Shown in pieces: positions 56,315 to 64,000 of a stretch of 64,000 bases of DNA. The position numbers and the translations under genes are program-made. The notes below the pieces were generated by a model. It saw nothing but the letters and a program-made list of their open reading frames with translations. It did not search any database and was not told where the DNA came from. Positions within the stretch are counted from its first letter, which is position 1. Each line of letters opens with the position of its first letter. Source of the DNA: Lysobacter sp. K5869 (lineage in GTDB: Bacteria; Pseudomonadota; Gammaproteobacteria; Xanthomonadales; Xanthomonadaceae). The stretch is from positions 5,495,001 to 5,559,000 of the forward strand of contig NZ_CP072597.1 in NCBI RefSeq assembly GCF_018847975.1, in the 5' to 3' direction.

Positions 56315-57190
56315 ATGCCCGGCCGCCGTTCGCCTCGCGGCGCATTCGCGCTGCTGCTGTCCCTCGCGCTCGCCGCGCTGGCGGGTTGCCAATCCGCCGC
56401 TCACCGTCCCGCCGCCACGGCGCACACTCCGCCCGCCTCCGCCATGACCGACCCGCGCGCACACGGCCGCTTCGTCAGCCGCGAACTTCTGCTCGACAAC
56501 GGCGTGCTGCATCGCTACCAAGTGTTCGTGCCTGCGCGCGCGGCCGGCGGCGAGCGGCCGGCGCTGATTTTGTTCCTGCACGGTTCGGGCGAGCGCGGCG
56601 ACGACAACCGCAAGCAGCTCGAAGCGGGACTGGGTCCGGTGGTGCGCAAGCGCATCGACACGTTCCCGGCCATCGTCGTGTTTCCGCAGATGCACGAAGA
56701 CTGGACCGACGAGCAACGCTTCGACCGCACTGCGCTGGCGATCCTCGACCGCGCCGAAGCCGAGTTCGGCGCCGATCCGGCGCGCATCTATCTCACCGGC
56801 TTGTCGATGGGCGGATTCGCCAGTTTCGATCTGGCGCTGATGCAGCCGGACCGCTTCGCCGCGGTGGTGCCGATCTGCGGCGGATTCAAGGATCCGAAGG
56901 TGTGGGACCGTCAGCGCATCGCCGATCTCGGCGGCATGTGGACGCCGGACGAAGCCGCGCAGCGCATGAAAGGCGCGCCGTTCTGGATCTTCCACGGCGG
57001 CAAGGACGATGTGGTTCCGCCGCGGCTGTCGCGCGAGATGGCCGAGGCGCTCAAGCGCGCCGGCGCCGACGTGCGCTACACCGAGTTCCCCGAGGCCAAC
57101 CACAATTCGTGGGATCCGGCCTACGCCAGCGACGCGCTGTGGACCTGGCTGTTCGCGCAGCAGCGTCGAACGATGCCGACCGCTCGTTGA
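56315..57190 (+). CDS. Lipoprotein alpha/beta hydrolase (phospholipase/carboxylesterase-like)
   Basis: A 291-residue secreted esterase. The type II signal peptide ends LAALAGCQ (lipidated Cys at about residue 26). The oxyanion strand FLHGSGERGDDN, nucleophile elbow GLSMGG and catalytic His in EANHNSWD define the fold, related to the PHB-depolymerase/dienelactone hydrolase group. Exact substrate is unknown. It is convergent with pyrB. Confidence 0.85.
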   Translation: MPGRRSPRGAFALLLSLALAALAGCQSAAHRPAATAHTPPASAMTDPRAHGRFVSRELLLDNGVLHRYQVFVPARAAGGERPALILFLHGSGERGDDNRKQLEAGLGPVVRKRIDTFPAIVVFPQMHEDWTDEQRFDRTALAILDRAEAEFGADPARIYLTGLSMGGFASFDLALMQPDRFAAVVPICGGFKDPKVWDRQRIADLGGMWTPDEAAQRMKGAPFWIFHGGKDDVVPPRLSREMAEALKRAGADVRYTEFPEANHNSWDPAYASDALWTWLFAQQRRTMPTAR

Positions 57191-57242
57191 AAACGAAAGC
57201 GGCCGCGCGATCACGCGGTCGCATAGACGAACCGCCGCCCGC

Positions 57243-58178
57243 TCAACCCTTGAGCAGCGCTTCCAACACCGCCATGCGCACGGCCACGCCGTTGGCGACC
57301 TGAGTCAGGATCAGCGACTGCGGGCCGTCGGCGACTTCGTCGGTGATCTCCACGCCGCGGTTCATCGGGCCGGGATGCATCACCACCGCGTCGGGCGCGG
57401 CGCGCTTGAGCCGGGCCGCGGTCAGGCCGTAGTCGCGGTGGTAATCCTCCAGCGAATCGACCAGCCCTTCTTCCATGCGCTCGCGCTGCAGGCGCAGCAT
57501 CATCACCGCGTCCACGCCGTCCAGCGCGGCGTCGAGGTCGTGGCCGACGATGCAGCCGTCCAAGGTGCCGTCGTCCGGCAACAGCGAGGCCGGACCGACC
57601 GCGCGGATCTCGGCCGCGCCGAGCGCGCGCAGCGCTTGCAGATCCGAGCGCGCCACGCGCGAATGCTTGATGTCGCCGACCATCGCCACGCGCAAGCGCG
57701 AGAAATCGCGGCCCTTGGCCTGACGCAAGGTCAGCATGTCGAGCAAGCCCTGGGTGGGATGCGCGCTGCGGCCGTCGCCGGCGTTGACCAGACAGGTGCC
57801 GGGCCGCGCGTGTTCGGCGAGCGCGGCGACCGCGCCGTCCTCGCGATGGCGGATGACGAAGCCGCGCACGCCCATCGCTTCGATGTTCTTGAGCGTGTCC
57901 AGCGCGGTCTCGCCCTTGCTGGTGGACGACGACGACGCGTCGAAGTTGAGCACGTGCGCGCCGAGCTGCTGCACGGCCAGCTGAAAGCTCAGCCGGGTGC
58001 GCGTGGACGGCTCGAAGAACAGCGTGCACACCGCGGTGTCGGCGAGCGCGCGGCGGTCGTAGTGGCCTTCGGCGAACGCCTGGGCGCGGATCAGCAAAGC
58101 TTCGAGCGATTCGCGCGTGGCTTCGCGCAGGCTCAGCAGGTGGCGCGAACCGCCGCTGGCGGTAACGAAAGTGGTCAT
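57243..58178 (-). CDS. pyrB: Aspartate carbamoyltransferase catalytic subunit
   Basis: Second step of pyrimidine synthesis. 311 residues: carbamoyl-phosphate loop FFEPSTRTRLSFQ, SSSSTSKGETALDT and the aspartate-binding MLRLQRERM, HPGPMNRGVE. It lies 40 bases after ruvX on the same strand, the arrangement known in pseudomonads and xanthomonads. No pyrI regulatory subunit is visible. Confidence 0.95.
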   Translation of the reverse strand: MTTFVTASGGSRHLLSLREATRESLEALLIRAQAFAEGHYDRRALADTAVCTLFFEPSTRTRLSFQLAVQQLGAHVLNFDASSSSTSKGETALDTLKNIEAMGVRGFVIRHREDGAVAALAEHARPGTCLVNAGDGRSAHPTQGLLDMLTLRQAKGRDFSRLRVAMVGDIKHSRVARSDLQALRALGAAEIRAVGPASLLPDDGTLDGCIVGHDLDAALDGVDAVMMLRLQRERMEEGLVDSLEDYHRDYGLTAARLKRAAPDAVVMHPGPMNRGVEITDEVADGPQSLILTQVANGVAVRMAVLEALLKG

Positions 58179-58218
58179 GGGCGTCGCGGATTCGGGAGTG
58201 CGGACTTCGGGGGAAACG

Positions 58219-58707
58219 TCAGGGATGGGGCAATTGGTCGATCGGCGTGGCGTCGTCCGGCGCGGCCAGCCAGCGCTCGACGATCACCGCCGCGGCGACC
58301 GCATCCAAGGCTTCGGCGTCGCGCCGGCGTTTGCGGCCTTCGGCGCGGTCGGCGGCGAAGCGATGCGCGGCCTCGACCGAACTGGAACGCTCGTCGACCA
58401 ACACCACCGGCAATTTGTAGCGCGCGCGCAGTTGCCGGGCGAAGGCCAGCGCGCGTTGCCGCGCGGGCTGGTCGCCGCCTTCCAGCGTCATCGGATCGCC
58501 GACGATCAGGCCGTCGGGGCGCCATTCTTTCTGCAAGCGGTCGATCGCGGCCCAATCGGGGCCGGCGCCGTGCACGTCGATCACCGCCAGCGCGCGCGCG
58601 CCGTGGCCGAACGCGCTGGCCACCGCCACGCCGATGCGGCGCGCGCCGACATCGAATCCGAGGACGGTGCCGTCGCGTCGGATCGAATCGGAAGCGCTCG
58701 CGCTCAT
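58219..58707 (-). CDS. ruvX: Putative pre-16S rRNA nuclease RuvX/YqgF
   Basis: RNase H-fold protein of the YqgF family for 5'-end maturation of 16S rRNA. 162 residues: [14 protein letters not shown] (metal-binding Asp), [11 protein letters not shown] and [13 protein letters not shown]. The ATG at 58707 overlaps the yqgE stop. Confidence 0.92.
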   Translation of the reverse strand: MSASASDSIRRDGTVLGFDVGARRIGVAVASAFGHGARALAVIDVHGAGPDWAAIDRLQKEWRPDGLIVGDPMTLEGGDQPARQRALAFARQLRARYKLPVVLVDERSSSVEAAHRFAADRAEGRKRRRDAEALDAVAAAVIVERWLAAPDDATPIDQLPHP

Positions 58708-59270
58708 GCGTGCCCGGCGTAATCGGCCAAGTGGGCGAAATCGACGCCGATGCGGCCGGCGGCGGCATGCCAGCGCGCGTCCAGCGGCAGCTGGAACAGC
58801 AGCTCGGCGTCGGCCGGCGCGGTCAGCCAATCGTTTTCGGTGATTTCGTGTTCGAGCTGGCCCGAACCCCAGCCGGCGCAGCCCAGCGCGACGATGGCGT
58901 GGTCGGGGCCTTCGCCCTTGGCCATCGCTTCGAGGATGTCGCGCGAGGTGGTGAGGAACAGATCGTGGGCGATGGCCAGGGTCGAATCCCAACGCGCGCC
59001 GCCGTCGTGCAGCACGAAACCGCGCTCGGGATGGACCGGGCCGCCGGCCAGCACGATCTGCGCGCGCAGCGCGTCGTCGCCGCCTTCCACGCCCATCTGC
59101 CCGAACACTTCGCCCAAGGTGTACTCCGAAGGACGGTTGACCACGATGCCCATCGCGCCGTCGTCGTCGTGCTGGCAGATCAGCGCGACGCTGCGCGAGA
59201 AATTGGTGTCGGCCAGCGCGGGCAGCGCGATCAGGACCTGATTGGCGAGGGGCGTGGGCATTACGGGCAT
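58704..59270 (-). CDS. YqgE/AlgH family protein (UPF0301)
   Basis: A 188-residue protein of unknown function: [38 protein letters not shown] and [14 protein letters not shown] are the family signature. It is coupled to ruvX. In other gammaproteobacteria the yqgE-ruvX pair is conserved. Confidence 0.93.
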   Translation of the reverse strand: MPVMPTPLANQVLIALPALADTNFSRSVALICQHDDDGAMGIVVNRPSEYTLGEVFGQMGVEGGDDALRAQIVLAGGPVHPERGFVLHDGGARWDSTLAIAHDLFLTTSRDILEAMAKGEGPDHAIVALGCAGWGSGQLEHEITENDWLTAPADAELLFQLPLDARWHAAAGRIGVDFAHLADYAGHA

Positions 59271-59552
59271 GGGGGCATTCTAGCGTGCCCGACCGGAAAG
59301 CGGGGTCGAGGCCGGGCCGGCGGGCGGATCGAGGCCGCCATAACGCGAAATGCGGCCGATTCGGGCCTCGCGGGCGGGATGGGGGCCGAAGCGCGCTCGA
59401 TTCGGCGCCGATCGCCCGGCGGCCGGGCGGACAGCGCCCGCGGCCGACGTCCTCGCGCGCCCCATCCGGTCAAGCGGTGGCCTGGATTCGCGCCCGCCGC
59501 GCCGCGACAATCCCCTGCTCCGCCGCGCCCGCGGCGCGCCACGAGGCTTTCC

Positions 59553-60311
59553 ATGTCCGGCTATTGCGACATCGCCCCCGGCCATCCGATCCACGGCGAC
59601 TATCACGACCGCGAATACGGCTTCCCGCAACGCGACGAATCCGACCTGTTCGAGCGCCTGATCCTGGAGATCAACCAGGCCGGCTTGAGCTGGGAAACGA
59701 TCTTGCGCAAGCGCGAAGGTTTCCGCCGCGCGTATCACGGCTTCGACGTCGACGCCGTCGCCGCTTACGGCGAAGCCGACCGGCTGCGCCTGCTCGAAGA
59801 CGCGGGCATCATCCGCAACCGGCTGAAAGTCGACGCGGCGATCCACAACGCCCAGGTGATCCAGCGCCTGCGCGCCAGCCACGGCGGCTTCGCCCAATGG
59901 CTCGACGCGCATGTGCTGCACGAGGGCAAGCCGCGCGACAAGGCCGGTTGGATCAAGTTGTTCAAGCAGACCTTCCGTTTCACCGGCGGGGAGATCACCA
60001 ACGAGTTCTTGATGAGCCTGAGCTATTTGCCGGGGGCGCATCGCGAGACCTGCGCGGCGTATGCGCGGATCGAGAAGATCGGGCCGATTTGGAAGCGCAC
60101 GCGCGAGGCGGCGGCGCGGGCGGATGGCGCGGCGGGCTTCGAGGCGAACGCTAAGAAGCCGGCGGCTGTGGCGAAAGCCGCGAAGACGGCGGCTCGGCCG
60201 GCGACCGCGGCCAAGACTGCGCCTGCGAAAGCGCCCGTCGCGAAAACCAGCGCGGCGAAACGCGCCGCGAAGAAGGCGCAGGCGAAGCCGGACAAGAAGC
60301 GCTCGGGCTGA
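59553..60311 (+). CDS. tag: DNA-3-methyladenine glycosylase I with Lys/Ala/Pro-rich tail
   Basis: Excises 3-methyladenine from alkylated DNA. The first ~195 of 252 residues are the Tag fold: GYCDIAPGHPIHGDYHDREYGFP with Cys5 and His18, FRRAYHGFDVDAVAAYGE, and the C-terminal His/Cys pair in PGAHRETC (zinc ligands in E. coli Tag). E. coli Tag is 187 residues. The extra ~60 residues (KKPAAVAKAAKTAARPATAAK and on to KKRSG) resemble histone-H1-like tails. The long open frame upstream is not coding. Confidence 0.92.
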   Translation: MSGYCDIAPGHPIHGDYHDREYGFPQRDESDLFERLILEINQAGLSWETILRKREGFRRAYHGFDVDAVAAYGEADRLRLLEDAGIIRNRLKVDAAIHNAQVIQRLRASHGGFAQWLDAHVLHEGKPRDKAGWIKLFKQTFRFTGGEITNEFLMSLSYLPGAHRETCAAYARIEKIGPIWKRTREAAARADGAAGFEANAKKPAAVAKAAKTAARPATAAKTAPAKAPVAKTSAAKRAAKKAQAKPDKKRSG

Positions 60312-60423
60312 AGCCATCGGATATGCGGCTTGGCGTTGATCCTGGTTGCGCAAGCCGCCATGGAGCGCCCGCCTCGGCCGACTAGCCATCGTCCCGCAAA
60401 TCTCCGACGCAGCCCTTTTTCCC

Positions 60424-60529
60424 CGTCATTCCGGCGAAAGCCGGAATCCATTCTGCCGTTGTCGTTGCTCCGACTTAGCCGCGGCCGAAGCAAAATCAAA
60501 ATGGGTTCCGGCTTTCGCCGGAATGACGG
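60424..60529. repeat. Convergent CATTCCGGC repeat pair
   Basis: CGTCATTCCGGCGAAAGCC and onward at 60424 and its inverted partner at 60491-60529 (CAAAATCAAAATGGGTTCCGG) form a long palindrome in the 356-bp tag-DUF4153 gap, which is otherwise empty. Confidence 0.88.
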
Positions 60530-60667
60530 TCCGATCAGCGATCCGCGACTTCATTCCCCGCTCACTCAAGCGCGCCAACCTCTCCCGCGCCGACTCGCCG
60601 ACCCGCCACACGACCCGCCGCACCCGCCGCCCCACAGCGCCGGCCCGAGCCAATGCAAAGGAACCGC

Positions 60668-62506
60668 ATGACGTCCCACACCGCTCCCGCCCCCGCCGAA
60701 CTGTCGGGCAAGACCCGCGCCTTCATCGTCCTGATCGCGCTGCTGCAAGGCCTGCTGCTCTACCTCGCGCGGATCGACAGCCGCTTCGGTTTCGAGCTGG
60801 AAATCGCCTGGTACGCGCTGACCCTGTCGGTGCCCACGGCGATGCTGCTGACCGTGCAGCGCCTCGACGACGCGCGCTACTGGACTAACATCGCGCTCGT
60901 CGCCGCGGTCTGCCTGCCGCTGTCGATCTGGGCCGGCTGGAGCGCCGCCGGCGCGCCGGACCTGGACGAAGCCTCGGTGCTGGCGCCGTTCGCCGCCAGC
61001 CTCGCCATCGGCTTGTTCGTCGCCCTGCCCTATCTGCAATGCCGCCTCCATCACGGCCGTTGGTGCGCGCCGTATCGCGAACTGTTCGAGCACGGCTGGC
61101 AGAACGCGCTGACCCTGATCCTCACCGCCGCTTTCGTTGGCATCTGCTGGGCGGTGCTGGGGCTGTGCGCGGTGCTGTTCAAGCTGATCGGCATCGAGTT
61201 CTTCGCCGACGTGTTCAGCACGCGCAGCTTCGTCCACCTCGCCAGCGGCGTCATGATCGGCCTGGGCGTGTTGGTCGGCCGCACCCAGCAGCGACCGGTG
61301 CAGATCGCGCGGCAGATCCTGTTCGCGATCTTCAAGGGCCTGCTGCCGCTGGTGGCGCTGATCGCGCTGCTGTTCGTCGCCAGCCTGCCGTTCACCGGCC
61401 TGGACGCGCTGTGGAGCACGCGCTCGGCGACGCAGATCCTCACCTGCCTGATCGCGACCGTGGTGCTGTTCGTCAACGCGGTCTATCAAGACGGCGAAGC
61501 CGCGCCGCCGTACCCGCGCTGGCTGCGCTGGGTGGTCAACGCCGCGCTGCTGACCTTGCCGGTGTACGCCGCGCTGAGCCTGTACGCGCTGAGCTTGCGC
61601 ATCGGCCAATACGGCTGGACCGGCGAACGTTTCTGGGCCGCCTTGGCCGCGACGACGATGGGCTTGTACGCGCTGGGCTACGCGATCGCCGCGCTGCGCC
61701 GCGGCGACGGCTGGCTCGGCGGGCTGCGCCGGGTCAACGTCGCGGTGTCGCTGGTGTTGCTGGCGCTGGTGGTCGCGGCGAACTCGTGGCTGCTCGACCC
61801 GCACCGCCTCGGCGCCGGTTCGCAATTGGCGCAACTGCGCAGCGGCAAGACCGAGGCGGATAAATTCGACCTCGCCTATCTGCGCTTCGACGCCGGCCGC
61901 CGCGGCTATCAGGCGCTGCAAAGCTTGAAGGCCGATCCGCGCTTCGCCGCATCGGCGCCGAAAGCGCGCGCCAATCTCGAACGCGCGCTGGCGGCGACTC
62001 GTTCCTGGGAGTATCGCTCGGAGCTGTCCGAACCGCCGCAGAGCAAGACGCGCGGGCAGACGCTGCGCAAGCTGCAACGCGCCGACGGCCTCGCCGCGAT
62101 CGACCCGGCCTGGATCGAAGCCGCGCTGGCCGATCGCCTGCGTCTGCCCAATTGCCAGGACGAAAACGCCAACTGCGTGCTGGCCAGCCCCGACCTCGAC
62201 AACGACGGCCATGCCGAGTACTTGCTGTGCCGGATCGACGAGTGGGGCGTGAACTGCAACGCCTACGCGCTGCTGCCGCGCGGTTGGCGCGACATCGGCC
62301 AGAGCTATCTGTCGCAACGCGGCAGCGAAGCCGAAGCGGTGCTGCGCGCGAACAAGGTCGAAGTGGTGCCGCGGCGCTGGGGCGACATCCGCGTCGGAGC
62401 CGGCAACGACGCCGTGCGTTTGGAGCGTCCCGCGCGGCGCTACTGCAAGGAGGGCGAACAGGGCGAAGATTGCGAGCCCCGGGTCGCGAAATCGGCGCAG
62501 CGATGA
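60668..62506 (+). CDS. DUF4153 family membrane protein
   Basis: A 612-residue protein with some ten membrane segments in the first 375 residues (for example FIVLIALLQGLLLYLA, LLTLPVYAALSLYALSL) and a soluble C-terminus of about 235 residues. This carries TEADKFDLAYLRFDAGRRGYQALQ and paired cysteines LPNCQDENANC. The family is DUF4153, of unknown function. AAAGGA five bases before the ATG at 60668 fixes the start. Confidence 0.85.
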   Translation: MTSHTAPAPAELSGKTRAFIVLIALLQGLLLYLARIDSRFGFELEIAWYALTLSVPTAMLLTVQRLDDARYWTNIALVAAVCLPLSIWAGWSAAGAPDLDEASVLAPFAASLAIGLFVALPYLQCRLHHGRWCAPYRELFEHGWQNALTLILTAAFVGICWAVLGLCAVLFKLIGIEFFADVFSTRSFVHLASGVMIGLGVLVGRTQQRPVQIARQILFAIFKGLLPLVALIALLFVASLPFTGLDALWSTRSATQILTCLIATVVLFVNAVYQDGEAAPPYPRWLRWVVNAALLTLPVYAALSLYALSLRIGQYGWTGERFWAALAATTMGLYALGYAIAALRRGDGWLGGLRRVNVAVSLVLLALVVAANSWLLDPHRLGAGSQLAQLRSGKTEADKFDLAYLRFDAGRRGYQALQSLKADPRFAASAPKARANLERALAATRSWEYRSELSEPPQSKTRGQTLRKLQRADGLAAIDPAWIEAALADRLRLPNCQDENANCVLASPDLDNDGHAEYLLCRIDEWGVNCNAYALLPRGWRDIGQSYLSQRGSEAEAVLRANKVEVVPRRWGDIRVGAGNDAVRLERPARRYCKEGEQGEDCEPRVAKSAQR

Positions 62507-62534
62507 AGCGCGCGGCGCAGCGAACGCCGCGGCG

Positions 62535-63590
62535 CTAAAGCATCAGCGCCACATCCTTGGCCCGCGCGTCCGCCGGCGGCGCGCCGTGGGTCCAGAACGC
62601 TTCGACCCACGGCCGCACCAGGTCCAGTTGGGTCGAAGCGCCGCGCACCGCGCCGAAACGGCGCAGATTGTCGGATTGCAGCGCCAGCATGCGCGCGTCC
62701 TGATCGTTGACCCGTTTGAGGAAGGGCCACACCAGCGCGCGCACCAGCCATGCCGGCGCCCGGCGCTTCTCCACGTGCAGGGTCGCGAACACCGAAGTGG
62801 TGGCGACATCGTGCGGCGCGAAATGCAGGCTGATCCGGACCGCGCCGCCGTTGGCGTAGCGATACTCGATCTGCGCGCTGCCCGGCGCGTCGAACAGCGC
62901 GCGCTCGCTTTCGCGCGGCGACTCGAACAGGCGATACAGCAAACCCGATTGCTGGGCTTGGCCGAGGTAATCGACGACGAAGCCCTCGTCGGACGGCACG
63001 AACCGCGCCGTCGCCGGCTGCCGCGCGCCGCCGCGGCGCACCAGGCCGGGATGGATCCAGTGGGTATGCAAGGGATCGAGGAAGTTCTCGATCGCGTCGA
63101 TCACGTTCGCGCGCCATTGCGTCTGCCACAGGAAGCGGCGCGAACCGGGCGGGTTGCGCCGCACCATCGCCGGCAGTTCGCCTTCGTCGCGGCCATCGGG
63201 CCGCAGCCAGATCAAGCCGTCGTGCTCGCGCACCGCCGCGCTGCGCACCCGCACCTGCGGGAGCGCGCCGTCGGCCGGCATGCCCGGAATCCCGCACAAG
63301 CGGCCTTCGGCATCGAAGCGCCAACCGTGGTACGGGCAAGCCAAACCGCCCTCGCTGCACACGCCGCGCGACAGCGGCGCATGCCGGTGCGGGCAACGGT
63401 CTTCGAGCGCGAACGCGCGGCCGGCGCCGTCGCGCGCCAGCGCATACGGCCGGTCCAGCAAGCTCACCGCGACCGGCGCGCCGCGCAGCCGGCCGCTGCA
63501 CAGCGCGGGGAACCAACGCGCGGCGTGCGAGGGATGCCAAACGCTCATGCGCCCCGCATCGTGGGCAGCGTCTCGATCCATGACGGTCAT
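62535..63590 (-). CDS. Rieske [2Fe-2S] aromatic-ring or O-demethylase-type oxygenase
   Basis: A 351-residue terminal oxygenase subunit. Rieske cluster ligands are CPHRHAP and CPYHGW. The mononuclear iron site is in ENFLDPLHTHWIHPG (Asp and two His). It resembles vanillate-demethylase or phenylpropionate-dioxygenase-type enzymes. A reductase partner is not seen in the window. The ATG at 63590 overlaps the upstream GNAT stop (ATGA); later ATG codons would shorten it. Confidence 0.85.
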   Translation of the reverse strand: MTVMDRDAAHDAGRMSVWHPSHAARWFPALCSGRLRGAPVAVSLLDRPYALARDGAGRAFALEDRCPHRHAPLSRGVCSEGGLACPYHGWRFDAEGRLCGIPGMPADGALPQVRVRSAAVREHDGLIWLRPDGRDEGELPAMVRRNPPGSRRFLWQTQWRANVIDAIENFLDPLHTHWIHPGLVRRGGARQPATARFVPSDEGFVVDYLGQAQQSGLLYRLFESPRESERALFDAPGSAQIEYRYANGGAVRISLHFAPHDVATTSVFATLHVEKRRAPAWLVRALVWPFLKRVNDQDARMLALQSDNLRRFGAVRGASTQLDLVRPWVEAFWTHGAPPADARAKDVALML

Positions 63591-64000
63591 AGCTCGAATC
63601 TTCGCATGATCGGCACCCCGACCCGCCGGGTCAGCGCCGACAGCGCCGCCACGGCGCGGCGCGCCTTGGCCGGCAGGTGGCGCGCATACACCGCGCTGTA
63701 CTCGATGCTCGCCTCGCCGCCGCGCAAGCGCTTGAACCCGGCCGCGCCGGCGCTGAAGTTGATCGTCTCGCCGCCGGCGACGGCGTGCTCGAACGTGGTC
63801 GCGGTCAGCAGCCGGTAGAGCCCGAGGCGCTGCGGCAGATCGGTGTCGTAGCCGACGATGGGCGTGGTCAAGGTCGCGCCGAAACCGAAAACGCCGGCGA
63901 TGCACATCAACTGCCCGGCTTCGTCGCGAAATCCGTCGAAACGCAGCAGCCCGGCGCGATGCCATTCGCGCAGGAAGCGCTCGCTGTAGCGCGGGTTGAA
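63587..64000 (-). CDS. GNAT/FemAB-like N-acyltransferase, partial (5' end beyond window)
   Basis: The last ~137 residues of a protein reading RYSERFLREWHRAG at the window edge and FSAGAAGFKRLRGGEASIEY further on, a pattern of the Acetyltransf_6/BioF2-like and FemAB-like group. It ends overlapping the Rieske gene. The donor, acceptor and full length cannot be told. Confidence 0.6.
   Translation of the reverse strand, partial: FNPRYSERFLREWHRAGLLRFDGFRDEAGQLMCIAGVFGFGATLTTPIVGYDTDLPQRLGLYRLLTATTFEHAVAGGETINFSAGAAGFKRLRGGEASIEYSAVYARHLPAKARRAVAALSALTRRVGVPIMRRFEL

Noticed and set aside
57009..59552. Very long forward open frame running into tag
   Set aside because: It is antisense to pyrB, ruvX and yqgE; only the part from 59553 is a protein family member.

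Overview
The window is high-GC DNA (roughly 70% by eye) from a gammaproteobacterium. Gene order and content point to the Xanthomonadaceae, most probably Lysobacter or a close relative. The reasons are the kdsD-kdsC-lptCAB-rpoN-hpf-ptsN-hprK-rapZ block followed by EIIA(man)-HPr-EI-mgtE, the TonB-dependent receptor, the many dispersed palindromic intergenic repeats, and the frequent ATGA or GTGA gene overlaps. The assignment is inferred from gene content, not from a database match.

Layout. (1) 0.3-9.4 kb: assimilatory sulfate reduction and cysteine synthesis, cysJ-cysI-cysH, a four-copy 153-bp repeat array, cysB (reverse), then divergent cysG-cysK. (2) 10-13.6 kb: peptidoglycan-sugar recycling (amgK-murU), kptA next to a macrodomain gene, and bluB. 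(3) 13.6-18.3 kb: a 16-bp minisatellite, then hda, an AI-2E family permease and a DUF2066 protein on the reverse strand, then purM. (4) 18.3-34 kb: an accessory block between purM and purN, which are neighbours in many proteobacteria. It holds membrane proteins, a phosphonatase-like hydrolase / transporter / FAD-oxidase operon, a TPR-PAS sensor, a secreted phosphatase-superfamily protein with a hemopexin propeller, a GntR/UTRA regulator, a PhnM-like amidohydrolase and a TonB-dependent receptor. (5) 34-42 kb: purN, two DUF3108 proteins, murA-bolA (reverse), and the Kdo/LPS-transport operon kdsD-kdsC-lptC-lptA-lptB. (6) 42.3-55.5 kb: rpoN, hpf and the regulatory phosphotransferase genes ptsN, hprK, rapZ, EIIA(man), HPr and EI, then mgtE. 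Small secreted proteins, a C39-like protein whose catalytic Cys is Gly, a serine hydrolase and a gene remnant lie among them. (7) 55.5-64 kb: an unknown Cys-motif protein, a lipoprotein esterase, yqgE-ruvX-pyrB (reverse), tag with a histone-H1-like tail, a DUF4153 membrane protein, a Rieske oxygenase and a truncated GNAT/FemAB-like gene.

The most notable signal is a bipartite element, ACTAGACAGGTC-N9-GTCC. It is present exactly three times among the sequences I could compare, each time 80-94 bp upstream of a start codon in the phosphonate block: the phosphonatase-like operon, phnM (shared with the divergent GntR gene) and the TonB-dependent receptor. It ties three physically separate units into one apparent regulon. 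The inferred route is TonB-dependent outer-membrane uptake of an aminophosphonate, inner-membrane transport by an organophosphate-antiporter-like carrier, FAD-dependent deamination and Schiff-base C-P cleavage, with a PhnM-like enzyme present although no C-P lyase core is seen.

Intergenic DNA is unusually rich in structured repeats: REP-like GTAGGAGCG palindromes, CATTCCGGC hairpins, three long arm-and-loop inverted repeats and several short tandem arrays. No tRNA, rRNA, insertion sequence, integrase or CRISPR array was seen.
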